A DNA stretch of 64,000 bases from Hyperoodon ampullatus (lineage: Eukaryota; Chordata; Mammalia; Artiodactyla; Ziphiidae). The stretch's first letter is position 1. Every line of letters begins with the position of its first letter. The stretch spans positions 159,193,980-159,257,979 of the forward strand of contig OX457057.1 in assembly GCA_949752795.1 (NCBI GenBank). The letters are read 5' to 3'. The notes beneath the pieces were generated by a model. That model made no database searches, was not told the origin of the DNA, and was given only the letters and a program-made list of their open reading frames with translations. Of the stretch, positions 21,556 to 33,799 are shown in pieces. The position numbers were made by a program, and so were the translations under genes.

Positions 21556-21905
21556 AAAACACAGGAAAAGCTGTTATATCAGCCTCTCCCTGTGGCATTA
21601 ATTATCTTAGTAACAAGTTAGACCTTAGACCAGATTAGGAAGGGAGGTAGAACCATTCTTGAATCACTGAACACTGGGGACTGTATAGCCTCGAGGTGAA
21701 ACCCCTCAAGGTTGAGCACTGGGGACAGATGTGGGAAATGTGGGAAATCTGCTTAGTGCTTCTTATTCTTGGCTCTGATTGGTATCCAATGGCTCATTAC
21801 CTGGGCAGAATCATGGAAGGTGTGTGTGATGCTGCTGAATCCATGCTCCACACCATCAGCTGCCTTTACCATCAAAGGCTCCTGGGAGACCGGGCTGCTG
21901 TCATG
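21556..21905. other. No recognisable feature
   Basis: Nothing was identified. The 70-codon frame at 21696-21908 has no supporting features. Confidence 0.4.
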
Positions 21906-21909
21906 TAAG

Positions 21910-22330
21910 GCTTGAGTTACAGAGATGAAGAGGATGCATTCCCTGCCCTTGCGTTACAGCCTAGGAGAAAAAGCAGGAAGGTAAACAAAAGATTGGAATT
22001 TGAAGCAGAATAAAGTGAGTTTTGAACTGTGGAAGGGGCAGTGGGTTGTGGGGACTCAGACGTAAGGGCATTTAATTTAATTATCATGCAGGATTACAGA
22101 AAATTTCATGGAGACGATATTCATTTCAGGTGGACCTTCAAGGATAAGTAAGATGTCACAGGTAGAAAAGATGGAAGGACGTTTTCCAGGCTAAGGGAGT
22201 TACATGGAAATATGAAAGCATGCAATGGGTTCCAGGAGAAGCAACTCTTGGGAGGTAGCTTGAAGGGAGAGGGAATACATGGAGTGATGAAGTGAAAGTC
22301 ATGGGTAGTGCATGAGACCCACAGGAAGAA
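21910..22330 (-). repeat. L2 3' region, diverged
   Basis: AGAGATGAAGAGGATGCATTC, GGAAGGTAAACAAAAGATTGG, GGTGGACCTTCAAGGATAAG, GGACGTTTTCCAGGCTAAGG and ATATGAAAGCATGCAATGG keep reverse-L2 order. Confidence 0.55.
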
Positions 22331-22364
22331 ACTCAGCAACCTTCCCGTGGATGTTCAGATGGAA

Positions 22365-22625
22365 GGCAGTGCAGGACCATTGAAAGAGTGTGGTATTCTA
22401 AGTCAGGCACACCAGAGTTTGCCTCTCGACTCTAGCTCACTGTCACTGACTGACATTGAACAAATTATCTCACATCTTTGATCCTTATTTTCATAATGTA
22501 TAAACTGAAGATGTTATTCTTACCTCTCAGACTGATGTGAAGTTTAAATGATATGATGTTCAGAAAATGCCAAACAAGTGCACATGATAGACCTTCATTA
22601 AATGTAGCCCCTTCGTTTACCCCCT
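22365..22625 (+). repeat. MIR SINE, nearly full length
   Basis: Sense MIR: AGTGTGGTATTCTAAGTCAGG, ACTGACATTGAACAAATTATC, TTTGATCCTTATTTTCATAATG and AGATGTTATTCTTACCTCTC, then GATGTGAAGTTTAAATGATATG and CCTTCATTAAATGTAG. Confidence 0.75.
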
Positions 22626-22674
22626 CAGGTGGAATAAATTAGAAAATGTAGTTGTGCATCAAAAGGTTGTCTGT

Positions 22675-23190
22675 ACTGTCATTCATTTTACAAATTGTCA
22701 ACCACTTACTATGTATTAGGTCCTGTGCTAGGTGATGCAGGATATCCAAGATGCAAGCTCTCAAAGAGAGAATAATACAGCTGGGGGGATGATATACAAA
22801 GAGTCAAAGTTAGGTAATAGTCTGAGATAACTAGCTGAGAGCCATCCTAAGCTGTCTGTGATTGATGAATGAATGAGCGTCCGGACAGTGAGCACTGTGA
22901 GTAAAGTACAGGTGGACAAAGGGCAGTGTGAGGCCACTGAGGGCTGGGGGGTTGGGTGGCTGGAATTATGTCATGGAACAGAAGAAATTTGAGCCAGACC
23001 TCAAACATGGTTAGCATTTGGTGAAGCAGAGGAAAGGAAGAATTGTGCTACATGGTCAAAAACCACCCGTGGAGCAAGGTGAACTTAGGGTGCAGTCTGG
23101 TTGGATTGTAGAAGAGGAGCCCTGGGAGGTAAGGCTGAGATGCGGGTGGAGGTCAGATTATGGAAAGCACTGGAAGTCAGGCTAGGGGCT
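22675..23190 (-). repeat. L2 3' region
   Basis: TTCATTTTACAAATTGTCAACC, CTTACTATGTATTAGGTCCTG, TGCAAGCTCTCAAAGAGAG and GATTGTAGAAGAGGAGCCCTG. The portion beyond 22870 is weakly matched but continues the same order. Confidence 0.6.
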
Positions 23191-24690
23191 TCAATTTCCA
23201 TTATAGACAATGTCTTTTTCATTGTCTCTAGGCCACACTATCTGATCTGCCCACCAGATGCACACTGATCTGTCCCCAGCCACAACTTGTATTTTTTATG
23301 CCACTTATTCTCTAGTATTTGTATATTGCCTTATCTTATTTTCTCTGTTGGATATATGTGTCACACTGTGCACAAAGCAAGATTGTAAGTTTCGTAGGAC
23401 AGGTCACATAAGGATTTCCTAACTTGACATGACTCAGAGTGGTAGCACACCTTAGAAACTGAGAGGAAAGGAAGGCTTAGGGATACCCATCGAGAAGCTG
23501 AGGTCATACGGTTGTGACGGCTTGTAGGAAGTCCCAGCCACTGCATGGGCACCATAATCAGCGCATTTGTCATCTCTTCAATGTTGATCTTAATGCTCTT
23601 GGTGTTGCCTTGATGGTTTGGTCCTCTAGTTTGAGCAATATCTCTATGGACTATATTTGATGTACTTCCTATCCAGTAATACAGAATCCTCAAATACAAG
23701 TGGAGGGCACACTTTTATGATAAAGGGTCTTAGACCTTCCAGATTCTTTTGAGTTTTGCCTGGTCAAGCCCCTTGACTTCCCTGGAAAAATCAACCAATC
23801 ATTTAACAAGAGAACTGCTATGTGACCCTAACCCTCTTACCCTCTAGAAACCCCTGTCCTTTGATATTCCCAGCTGCCTTTCTCAGTTTATTCCTAGGAG
23901 GAGATCAACCAGGAACCTTGGGAATAAGATGACCAAGGGCAGACAGCAGAACTACAGAGCAAACGTGGCCTGCACCAGTGTTTGCTTTAGTTTAAAGAGT
24001 TACTGGGGGGAGTATACTAACCTTTTGTTTTGCAGGAGCTTTGCTTTCCTGGTAAATAGCTGTTTTTTAATAGCAATTTCTCCATGTGACCAGTTGAACA
24101 GATTCTTAAAATAGACCTGATTCACTACTTTGTGGATCAGCCAGGATGGCAACAGTGACATCTGGGTCACTGGTCCCACTCACATGCCAGAACAATGGCC
24201 AGTCAGGAGTGCGTGGGTTCTTTATGCAGGGCACAGCTGTTCCTTCATCTCACTGCCTCCTGAAGCTGTAGCCTTTGGTAGCCCTGATCACCACCAAGTG
24301 CTAGAGTCCGCAGATGAGTGTTTGCCGCCCCAGACACTGCTAGACACCCTCACTATGGGGCATGCACATGAGTGGTCTCTGGAGTAAATTACTTTGGCTC
24401 TACAGACACTTTTTAACTTGGTTTTCCATGAAACAACAGCAGCTAAACTGGGGTGTGGGTGAATATGGGACCGGAAAGAGGTCATACCTAGTTGTTCCTA
24501 TAAGGAACAAGGACATTGAGAGGTAGGGGGAGTCTGTAGCTGGTTGGTTGATTAGGTCACAGCCAAGCTCTCAAGGCCCAGCAAAGGGTGACTATCATTT
24601 TTTCCTTCCTCTTCCCCTTATACATATTTTCACTGGAATAAGACTAGCTCTTTATAGACACCCCCAAGTCACATTACATACATGCATCTT
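23191..24690. other. Mostly unassigned
   Basis: The stretch at 23195-23400 (GCACACTGATCTGTCCCCAGC and ATTGCCTTATCTTATTTTC) may be a poor L2 3' end. The minus-strand 112-codon frame at 23361-23699 and the 85-codon frame at 24130-24387 were inspected and match no family I know. Confidence 0.35.
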
Positions 24691-24699
24691 GTGCCAGTT

Positions 24700-24830
24700 T
24701 TCCCCTCTGGTCTATGTCTTCTATGTTTGTGCTATTCTTTTCTCCTAATAAGTCCTTCCCTTTCCTCTGTATCTATTCAAATCTTTCCCATCCTTCAAAG
24801 ACCGACACAAACCTACTCAACATGACCCAT
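24700..24830 (+). repeat. L2-like 3' fragment
   Basis: CTGTATCTATTCAAATCTTTC and CCATCCTTCAAAGACCGACAC match a characteristic L2-type motif. The flanks are too diverged to extend. Confidence 0.45.
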
Positions 24831-24949
24831 GAGCCTTATTTTGAATCCTTGAAAATGAGGGTGTCTAAAAACATAATGGCTTTTGCGTGCATTTCTCTTT
24901 CATTTAGTTGCTGACCACAGGAGTCTGACTTTAACCTCTCTGATGTTTA

Positions 24950-25060
24950 GTTCTAACAAGTCAAATTAGTAAACATTAAATGAGCATCTGCTAAGTACAC
25001 TTCACTCTGATGGATCCTGGTAATGAGACCTGAGGCCCTGCTCCTGGAGAAGAGAGTCAA
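24950..25060 (-). repeat. L2 3' end fragment
   Basis: AGTAAACATTAAATGAGCATC, TGCTAAGTACACTTCACTCTG, and GAGGCCCTGCTCCTGGAG follow reverse-L2 order. Confidence 0.5.
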
Positions 25061-25990
25061 GAAGCCTTTATTCGTTGCCTTCTTAGCCCTAATGGGAAGT
25101 GACCATGATAGATAAAAGCAGTAGCCACAGGCTGTTCAAGGCAAGAAAAAAAACAAGGAAGGGGTACCAAGGGGTCAGAGGGTCAGAAGCGGGAATGAAG
25201 GACTTCAGCTTCCAAGAACACAAACTTGTTGGTTCTCAAACTGGTTGGCCTGAGGTGACTCAAATGACCAATTACGCAAGTGACACAGTAGTCACCAGAA
25301 CCAGATGAGACCTCCAAGTGAGGGGAGCCAGCCCCAAACTCTTTCTGGGGAGCAGCCAAACATTCAACAGTCATGGAACCAAGTCAGCAAAAGTCCCTGA
25401 GAAGAGTTAAATTTATCCAAGTTGCCGGAGATGCTTGAGGGCATGAACTTCAGGGAAAGAAATACAAATGAGGAAACACTTATATGCCACGGAGAGAGAA
25501 CAGAAAACATGGTACCCATGGCTGGTGAATCACAGCAGCAAAAGAGGGAAGTCTCATCAATGCTGACCAGTATACATCACAGTATGTGGGGGACGCGGCT
25601 GGGGTGTGGTGTGGGAGGGGTTGTCTTTAACTGACACACTTGAGCCTTCCTGAGGATTTAAAGATGACAGAAGATGAGGAACCTCATCAAGCTTCCACTA
25701 CCTCTAATGACAGATAGAAATGCAATGTTTTCTCAGAGAACCGGGTGAACAGCTGAGAGTTACAAAAGCATGTCAGCTCATACCCAGTGATTGACGCATG
25801 CAATGCTCAGGGTGCAATATCTTGGTGACGTGATGGTAGAATCCCTACCAATGGTCCACAGAGAAAATGCTGAGGTCATTGTCAGCTTGGGCAATGTGTC
25901 TAATTTGCAAGGAGTTGGAGGAAAGCCAAGATTATTAAGTGTTATCTTGCCCACTCAAGGGTGGCCTTCAAGGGGAAGATGAGCAGAAGG
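25061..25990. other. No recognisable feature
   Basis: No known repeat was seen. Short frames here (60-70 codons) have no recognisable homology and no consistent splice signals. Confidence 0.45.
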
Positions 25991-25994
25991 AAGT

Positions 25995-26215
25995 AGGAGG
26001 TGAGGGAGCACTTGTTGAGTACCTACTGGTACCTTTTTGTAAATACTATCTCATTCGATCCTTTGAGGTAAGCATCTTCCCCATTTTAAAGATGAAGAAA
26101 GCAAGACTCATGGGGTTTACATAACTCTCACAAGGTCACATTGATTAATTGTTAAAGTCAGGGTTCAAACTTAGGCTGCATAGCTCCAAAGCCTGGGCTC
26201 TTTCTTCTCCACTAC
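25995..26215 (-). repeat. MIR SINE, nearly full length
   Basis: Reverse MIR: CTTGTTGAGTACCTACTGGT, ATCTCATTCGATCCTTTGAGG, CCATTTTAAAGATGAAGAAAG, CACAAGGTCACATTGATTAAT, AGTCAGGGTTCAAACTTAGG and CTTCTCCACTACAGTGC. Confidence 0.8.
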
Positions 26216-26955
26216 AGTGCTTTCCAGCTCTCTCTACTCCCTTTGGGTATGAAATCCCAGCCAGGGAGAGCCTCCAGGGAGGGCCTAGTGTAATTAGGAC
26301 ATGGGGGAGGAGATCTGGAACTCCTTGCTCATAAAACCTACTGGATCTTGGATCAATCAAAAACTAACAATCAACCAACAACCCCTTCTAGGCCAACTCA
26401 ACACTTTCCTACTTAGAATTTCTATTTTTTCTAAAATGACATTTCCCTGAGAAATACACTTAACTAGGTGAAAGGTGCATGTCATTGCCTTTTTCCCTTT
26501 GCTTTTAGCATATGATAAGCTTTTTGGTCATGTCCAGTCTCCTTGGTCGTTCTCCTCATCACAGAGCAAGTGCATGTTTACCTAACCTTTATACCACATG
26601 GCTCTGAGCAGCACATGCTCTGATCTGGACCAGGTTCATTTGGCAGAGGGGTAGATGGCCTTCCAATGACCCTTCCAGGAAACACCTGTCCTCCCCAGGT
26701 TTCCCTGGGGCCCCTGCTAGTGGCAACAGTGCTAGGATGGGGGCACAGTGGGCAGCAGCTTACTTTTCCACAGGAAGTCCAAACTTGTTCCACCAACTTC
26801 TCCAGGATGAACTTGGAGAAGTTTGAATGTCTTTGCTCACCCTTAAATCCTCTCACTTCCTTCCTTCTATAACTTCAAGCATTGGCTAAAGATACTTATG
26901 ACACACATTTAACACTCAGGAGAAAAACAAGCAAGAGTTCAAGACGTATAAGATG
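26216..26955. other. No recognisable feature
   Basis: Nothing was identified. The 92-codon minus frame at 26578-26856 and its 68-codon opposite are mutual shadows without known homology. Confidence 0.45.
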
Positions 26956-26959
26956 GTTA

Positions 26960-27240
26960 CTCAGAGACAGGTATAGGTTCCAGGCACTCCTTGTATTCTC
27001 CTTTACTCTTCCTGTCCTAAGGCTGATGTTCCTTAGGATCTTGTCTTGGTCATCTTCTCTTTTCAGTGTACTCATTCTCCCGAGGCAATCTCATTCTTCA
27101 GTGTGACAGTGATCACCACCTAACTTGTCCATGACTCTGAAATCTCTCACCTCAGACCCCAACATCCACCTGTCCACTAGACACCTCTATCTGGAAATCC
27201 CTCAGGACATAGTAGGTGCTCAATAAGTCATTGTTGAATT
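26960..27240 (+). repeat. L2 LINE fragments
   Basis: Sense L2: TTGTCTTGGTCATCTTCTC, TGTGACAGTGATCACCACC, CACCTGTCCACTAGACACC, then a jump to the terminus with GACATAGTAGGTGCTCAATAAG. Confidence 0.65.
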
Positions 27241-27329
27241 CATGGACCATCTAAACCCTAAAGGTTGGCAGCTCAGGGAGAGGTAAGCCTCTGACTTGTT
27301 GGATTTTACAGCTCCCCTTTTACTGTTGC

Positions 27330-27640
27330 TGCTTTGTGAGGCAGTTTGGAGTGGTGGAAGGATCACAAGTCTCAGAACTACAACTGTGTCCAGATCCTGA
27401 TCTTGTTCTAAAATCTATATCTATTTATCTATCTGAAGGCTACAGGTCAAACTCTGAGGTTGGCAGTATGGAGTCCCATCCAGGGTTCTAGATCCAGTTC
27501 TGATATGAGTAAGCTGGGTAGCTTTGGGCAATCTCTTTGCCTCTCTGGTTCTCGGGGGACAGTTGAACTGGATGATTTCTAAGGTCCTTTCTAACACTTA
27601 CCTTTCAGTGTAAAGCATTCTATCACCTCTGGGTAGGCTG
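27330..27640 (+). repeat. MIR SINEs (two adjoining pieces)
   Basis: The first piece has GGCAGTTTGGAGTGGTGG and TGTGTCCAGATCCTGATC. The second has CTGGGTAGCTTTGGGCAATC, TCTTTGCCTCTCTGGTTCTC, and GAACTGGATGATTTCTAAGG, a MIRb/c-like 3' part. Confidence 0.7.
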
Positions 27641-28350
27641 CTTTTTTTCTGACTAATTAGCTGATAGATTTTGCTGGAAGGGGATATTATAAATCTCAGC
27701 AACTTGGCAAATTTCATTCTGTTTTTCTATAGCTTTGTGTAGATCTCTCTGAATGAGCCTGAGAACTAGCTGTTGGCTTTAACACTGTTCAACATTCAGG
27801 CTTCTATCATAGTAGATGTACATGTAGCTGGCTTAAAGATCAAGGTAAAAATATCTCTTTCCACACAGACACCTATTTTTGTCTAACTCATCCCTTTCCC
27901 TCTTCCCGAAATGAGGACTGGCAGAAGCAGCTCTTGCCTGAGCATACCGGGCAAGGGTTTGTCTGAATGGGTGACTGTGGTAAGGAGCTGTAACTCCAGG
28001 TTGGTAACTGCTTGATAAGATGCCAGATGTACAAACGATGCATTTAAGTGAGTTGTTATTTCTCCAGCATTCACCTTGGTAGGTGCATAGTTATTCTAAG
28101 ACTTTCTGGGGGCTACTATATATTTCAGAGAGTAAATTAATTTAAAATTTAATCGAAGCGACATAGGCCCTGAGTTGGAACAAGTCAAATGTGCTAAAGA
28201 TACTTATCAACCCAGCAGCCCAGTGGCCTCCTGACCACCTTCCCCCACATCCTGCTCCCTAGAGGCAATTACATTCATCTTCCAGCTCTTTCTTGTGATA
28301 TGTAGTTCCATATTTTTAAATAACATACTCATCCTGCTGTCACTTGATTA
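27641..28350. other. Mostly unassigned
   Basis: Only 28230-28320 (CTCCCTAGAGGCAATTACATTC) hints at an old LINE 3' UTR. Nothing else was recognised. Confidence 0.4.
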
Positions 28351-28499
28351 ATGATTTGACTGTAATGATTAATGATTTTTACTGTAAATGAGGTATTAGA
28401 TTTCTCATACTCTCTTTTTTTCTCTAATGCTTCCAATTCCTATTCCTCCAACAGAGAGTTAAAAACAATATTCAGGGTTTACATTATTATTATCACTGA

Positions 28500-29870
28500 A
28501 AGATTGTGCATGCCAAGCCTAAGGACTATGATTTCAACCTTTTGCTTTTTCAGGTAATTCACGATAACCTACTCCCTTCTCCTTCTCCTCGTCCTCGTCC
28601 TCCTCCTTCTCCTCCACTTCCTCTTCCTCTTCTTCTTCCTCTCCTCCTCCTTCTTCAATTACCTTGGTATCTATGGCTAAATTCCCCTACACCATTCAAC
28701 ATCTGCTCTATATACATTTCCATGTGGTCAAACCAGGTGTCAGTGGAGGATGGAGATAATTTTGCATTTGTCTTGAAGCTTGTTATGTGTCCAGCTTCAT
28801 TTTTTTTCTGTAGCTCTTCCTCCAGGAGGCTCTGTCCTCCAATTCCTTTTTGGGTTTGCTCTCCAGGCTCACTGAAAACCTGACCACATGGAAATTCCCT
28901 TCATAGTCATCCCGAGAATTTCCTTTATCTTTCTCTTCTGTTGCATCGCCCATTTCCTGGATCCCATGCCTTCTTCTCAGTTTACATCTTCATTTTGGTG
29001 GGGCACATTTACTAAGAATTCCTGAGGAAGCGTACATTGGCAATGTTTTGAAATCGTGCTTATATGAAAATGTCTATTATATGCTCACATTTAATTAAGA
29101 CTTTTAGTTGGGAATAGTTGAAAATAATTTTCCTTCAAAATTTTTTTTTGTCTACTAGCTTAGTCTAGTGCTGATGTTGAGAATTTACTACTATTCTCAT
29201 ATCTCATTTCTTTGTCTGTAACTTACTTTTCTCTGTAGAACCTTTTGTTTATCCCTAGTATGTTGAAATTCTATGATTTTATACATTAGTGTGGGTCTTT
29301 TTAAATTCATTATGTTGTGCACTTGATGGGCCCTTTCAGTCTGGGACCTCGGATTCTTCAATTTCTTGTATTATATCTTTGATAATTTCTTCTCTATTAT
29401 TTTTTTTTCTTTTCTTTTTATTTCTGGAACTATCATTGGTCAGAAAAATAACTCCCTGGATTCTCTTATTTTTAAGATCTTCTTATCCATCACTGTACAC
29501 ATTTTCTCTTACCTTTTGGAAGAGTCCTTCAATTTTATTTTTTACATCTTCCACTGAGTTTATTGTATCTTTAGTTCTCAAGCACTTTTTCTTATTTTTA
29601 TGGTTCCTTTTGCTGTTGTTTTGCATCTTCTGCTTGTTGCATGGATATAAACTTTCCCTTACCTCTCTGAAGATACTAATCATGTACTCACGGTAGTTTT
29701 CTGTTTTCTGAATTGCCTCTGCTTCCTCCAAGTTGCTTTATTAGTGTTTGTTATTATTGTCATCTTTCATGTTGGAGGGTTTCCTTAAGCATCTGAAGTT
29801 TCCTGGTTGTCTGCTCTTATTTAAGAGTGAGGTCTGTCAACTGGTAGGCTACATTTTACAGTCATCAGGT
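28500..29870 (-). mobile_element. HAL1 (half-L1) LINE relic
   Basis: On the minus strand the order matches HAL1, a mammalian LINE with only an L1 ORF1-like frame. It shows a 5' UTR and ORF1 start region near 29870-29730, an ORF1-like segment (29731-29483, an open 82-codon frame rich in K/E/N like an L1 ORF1 coiled-coil), then GAAAGGGCCCATCAAGTG near 29340, and a 3' region with GGCATGGGATCCAGGAAATG near 28960. The frame is broken downstream of 29483, so the element is dead. Confidence 0.75.
28571..28657. repeat. (TCC)n/(TTC)n polypyrimidine tract
   Basis: About 87 bp of only C and T apart from a few G and A residues, with TCC, TTC and CTCGTC units. It lies within the HAL1 3' region. Confidence 0.9.
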
Positions 29871-29879
29871 GACAAGTGG

Positions 29880-31425
29880 GCTTTTTCACACAGAGCTGGT
29901 CATATTCAGAAGACAGAAAATGCAGTGCAAAGGCCACAGGGGTGGAATTGAAACAGGGGTCAATGAATTAGTATGGTAAAAGTTCAGTGCTTTTCCCTTT
30001 CAATTAGGGTGACTGTTTCATTCTTGAACTTTAGAAATCATCAAAGGGATTAATAAGTTATTATCCCTTTGAGGTCATTTCAAATGCAGTCCAAATCTTG
30101 GAACTGGATTCAAGGTTGGAACTGCAGCTCACTGAGCCTGAAGAGCACTCTCTTTGGGGGGTGGGCACAAACAATCAGCTGGAAAAGATGAAAAGAAAGA
30201 TTACTTGGATATTATGACTATCCAGGGAATTGAGATTGATGCAACTGTGGCAAGCAAGAGTGAGACTATATAGATATAAAATCCTAATGTTATATGATCT
30301 TTCTGTTTGACTTTCAAGGGAGCAGCTTATTGCAATATCACTACAGGATCACTGCTGTTGACTGGGAAGCTGTCTACAATAGGACAGTCATATGGGAATG
30401 GAGAAATTACAGATACCACTGTCTTTAAATAAGTTGAAATTTCTTCTCCCTGCTCTGAAAACAAGTTTTCATATTTTAAAGGAAAAGTGCCAGATCTGTA
30501 CTCCCTCAATTCCAGCCATGGCATGCCATGAAAATGCATCCAGTCCATCCTGGAACCCAAGAGAAATGCTTTCCTCTCTTTCATTTATCTAATTATTTAT
30601 CCATCCAACCACCTATCCTTATCCTATCTACTTGTTGAGACCAAGTTTGAGAAGCTTTGCTTAACTGTTTAATTCTACAGATTTCTCCTTTCCCTGAATA
30701 CCTGCAACATAGCTATCAGCCTCATGCATTCTAGCATATAGTAATTCATGACTTAGACTGTCCTCAGGAGTGGTCACGAGCACACATGACTCCTAAGGGC
30801 TAGCAGATAATGTAAATGACGTCTTCTCAATGAGTCAGCTAATAGAGAATTCTGGGGACTGGAGTGAACTGGAGAATGGGTGCTCTCAGTAATGGGCAGT
30901 CACACCTTCACTCCAGTCAATTGCTGCCTGGCAGTAATGCAGGTTAAAAGTCATATACCTTCTAGTTTTTCGAGAGAAGCCAGATATCCAGCTTTTCATG
31001 TGATCTTTTAAAATAATGGTTCAATTTTACAAAAACACCGTGTAGGACAAACACAGTGGGTGTTTCATACTGTAGGTTTGTTTCCTCTGACATAAGTTTT
31101 CTCTCTTCAGGGGGTGATGAGCTTCTTGAGCTCATTGTTTCTGAGTCTCCCTACAGCAGCTCATGCATTAGCCAGCATGCATAATAGGTGCCTGATAAAT
31201 GACTGTCCAACTTTGCAGAATACCACATTCAAACCAAGCAAAATTTTTGCCTCAGCTGACTCTCTGTAGCCTATAGGTGGTGCAAAGAAAATTCTTCCCC
31301 TAAAACTCATTTATGTATTAAAGCTCTCCACCCTGCCCCCTGAATCTGGTGAGTCTTGATGTATTTGTCTGGCAGGTTTAAATAAGGTATTAATGTGTTC
31401 TCTGCCATCTTTACATAAAACCCTC
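29880..31425. other. No recognisable feature
   Basis: About 1.5 kb with no recognised repeat family. It includes paired frames at 30327-30592 on opposite strands with no known homology, and a CCAT/TATC-rich patch near 30600-30630. Confidence 0.45.
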
Positions 31426-31429
31426 TCTC

Positions 31430-32060
31430 AACCTCAACTTTCCATTCTTCTATAGCTACCACTAATAGTGTAAAGTCACTACCTCTTTTTTATCATTTCA
31501 TTCATATCCTTCCACACTCCTTAGGAATCACTCTCAATAATAAGTGACCTCTTTGATATTACATGCAGTGATGCTAATCAGTGCTTCTCATCCTCTAATC
31601 TGCCTTGAATCGGGCTATAGCATTTGATGCTGTTGATTATTTCCTACTTCTCAAAACTCCTTTTTTCCTTACCCTTTGGGGGCTCTACTGCCTCCTGAAT
31701 TTTCTTGCATCTTCCTAGATACTCCTCATCCGACTCCTTTCCTGCCCAATTCCCAAAATGCCAGTTTTCTGCAGGTTTTATTCCAGGCCCTCTCCCTTCT
31801 CCCTCCACACATTCACCCCGAATGACCTTATCCTCTCCTATGACTCTCCCCCACCTCCACCCCATGAGTGCTGATGATGCCCAGTTCTACCATCTCCGCT
31901 CCAGACTCATCTAATCAGCTGCCTTCTGGCAGTGTCTGTCTCTGTTGATACTTCAAACTCACACGTCCAAGGCTGAGCTCAGCTCTACTCTGCCCCTGCA
32001 TATCCTCTTCCTGCATCCCTGTTCTTGGTGAAAGGCATGCCATCCACCTAGTGGCTCACA
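31430..32060 (+). repeat. L2 LINE, RT-derived internal region
   Basis: Sense L2: ATAGCATTTGATGCTGTTGA, TTATTTCCTACTTCTCAAAAC, TTTATTCCAGGCCCTCTCCC, CATGAGTGCTGATGATGCCC and TTCAAACTCACACGTCCAAGG match consensus order. Stops and indels break all frames. Confidence 0.75.
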
Positions 32061-32339
32061 CATGAATTTCACAACTCCCTCCCAGTGCTGGGTTGTCCAA
32101 TAAGCATGAACAGGCACGTGCGTGAAACACCAAGAAAACAAAACCAGGATGCCAAAGAATTATTTGGAAAGAGTTTAGTGCTTTCAAACAGTATCAAAGT
32201 AGCCATTCTAGAATAAAACAGAAAATTTTTGGAATTCCATACACCTATTTTATTTTGAATGATTTATACACAGGAGGCTGGTTGGGCATAAATTTTTCAG
32301 GGCTGAGAACCAGTACGTAAGTTCTTACTATAACCCTGA

Positions 32340-32740
32340 TCATGCTCACCCAACCCCTCTCCACACCCGATTTGTTCCTAAGCCCTGTTGATTTTGTCTC
32401 ATTAACAACAATTGAGCCAACTCTAATGGAATGTTGGGGCTTTTGCTGTCTGCTACCCGGCTTGCTACGGCAGCCTCTTAACTGGCTCTTCCTTCTCATC
32501 TGTCCTTCACAGACGATGTATCTTCTTCACAGAGGAAATATCTGCTTCCTGTATGTCACTCTCCTGTGTAAAATCTTTTCCTTGCCACTTAGTACCTTCA
32601 AGGGAAGTTCCAACTACTTGCCATGGCCCTGCACACCCTGATTCCCCTCATTTGCCCTCCTCAACTCCATGCGCTACTTCACTTCTAGCCTTGGCCCTGG
32701 ATTGTCCATGGTTACTCCACCCCCTGCACCCCTCCATGTC
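32340..32740 (+). repeat. L2 LINE, RT C-terminal/3' UTR region
   Basis: It shows TACGGCAGCCTCTTAACTGG, CATGGCCCTGCACACCCTGA and CTCCATGCGCTACTTCACTTC. Probably part of the same old insertion as 31430-32060, separated by about 280 bp of unassigned sequence. Confidence 0.6.
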
Positions 32741-33795
32741 CCTGAACCTGAGGAAAGGGTCTGCATGAGAAGTGAAAAAAAAAAAATCAGAAGAATCTAA
32801 ACCTCTGGTCTCCAGAAAAGAAATGAACATCCCAGCCCCCTCCATCTCTTAAACGTTTCTAAAGAAGAAATGAGCAAACATAGAGAAAGACCTCAGCCAA
32901 GAAATCATTTCCTTCTTCCCTTGGGATTGTCTTGTGGTCATAGCTCTTGCTCATCAAATGCAATTAGATGCATTACTGGGGCCACATGCAGAAGAGGGTC
33001 ATTGTCTTCTTTCTCTCAATGCCCTGCTCAGTGTGAGCATCTTCACGTCACCAGCCACGAGCCAGCCACTCAGCTGATAGAACTCGTGTTCGCTGTAAAC
33101 AGGGCCTGGGAGAACACTCGCCTCCGGCCAAGGCTCAGCCTTGGCTGGGGAGGATGGCATTACTCACTGGAGCCCCATCCTCTCCTCTCCCCAACATTGT
33201 TTGCCCATTTTCACCAGGAGACTAAAATGGGGATGGAGGGGGAGGTGGGAGAACACAGAGGAATGGGGCTGTTTGTTTTTTTCTTGGTGTTAACAATACA
33301 ACATCTGTTCCCCAGCCTGGCAGCTGGACCAAAGTGAAATGATGTGAGCATTCATTGGCCTCTGGATCAGGGGGTGGAGTGGGAGAAGGAAGGAGGGAGG
33401 GGTGCGGCAAGGGCCAAAGCCTCCCTGAACAATACCAACAGCAACACTAATGAGAGTATCTTCCATACCACTTGGCAGGCGGGCCCATGGAACCCACAGA
33501 GCTGGGTAACTTGATGTTCTGGCTGATCCACATGCTGTAACTAATGTACCTAAGAGCGATCTATGTGCTTTTTAAAAAAATCACCCAATTAAAAGGATAG
33601 TGTTTACCTGGGAAATATCTGTTTTGGCTCATGCACTTTGACAGAAAATGTCTTTGTTTACCTAAGAGTGAGGCTGAGGGAGGTGAGGCTGAGAGAGGTG
33701 GAGAGCAAAGAAGGAGAATGAGAGATGGAGGGAGAGCAGCAAGGACAACAAAGGACCCACATCCTCCAGGTTTCCCCCCTCCCTTCCTCCTGTTC
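32741..33795. other. Mostly unassigned
   Basis: A 155-codon plus frame (32870-33337) is the longest non-repeat frame in the window. It has a short hydrophobic stretch near its end (VFFLVLTIQHLF), no recognised domain and no clear promoter. It is not called a gene. Confidence 0.4.
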
Positions 33796-33799
33796 CTTC

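Noticed and set aside
23361..23699. 112-codon minus frame considered as a processed pseudogene
   Set aside because: I could not match it to any parent gene, and no A-tail or target repeats were seen.
32870..33337. 155-codon plus frame
   Set aside because: It is not obviously a repeat, but no domain, splice context, start context or family resemblance supports it. It is flanked on both sides by old L2.
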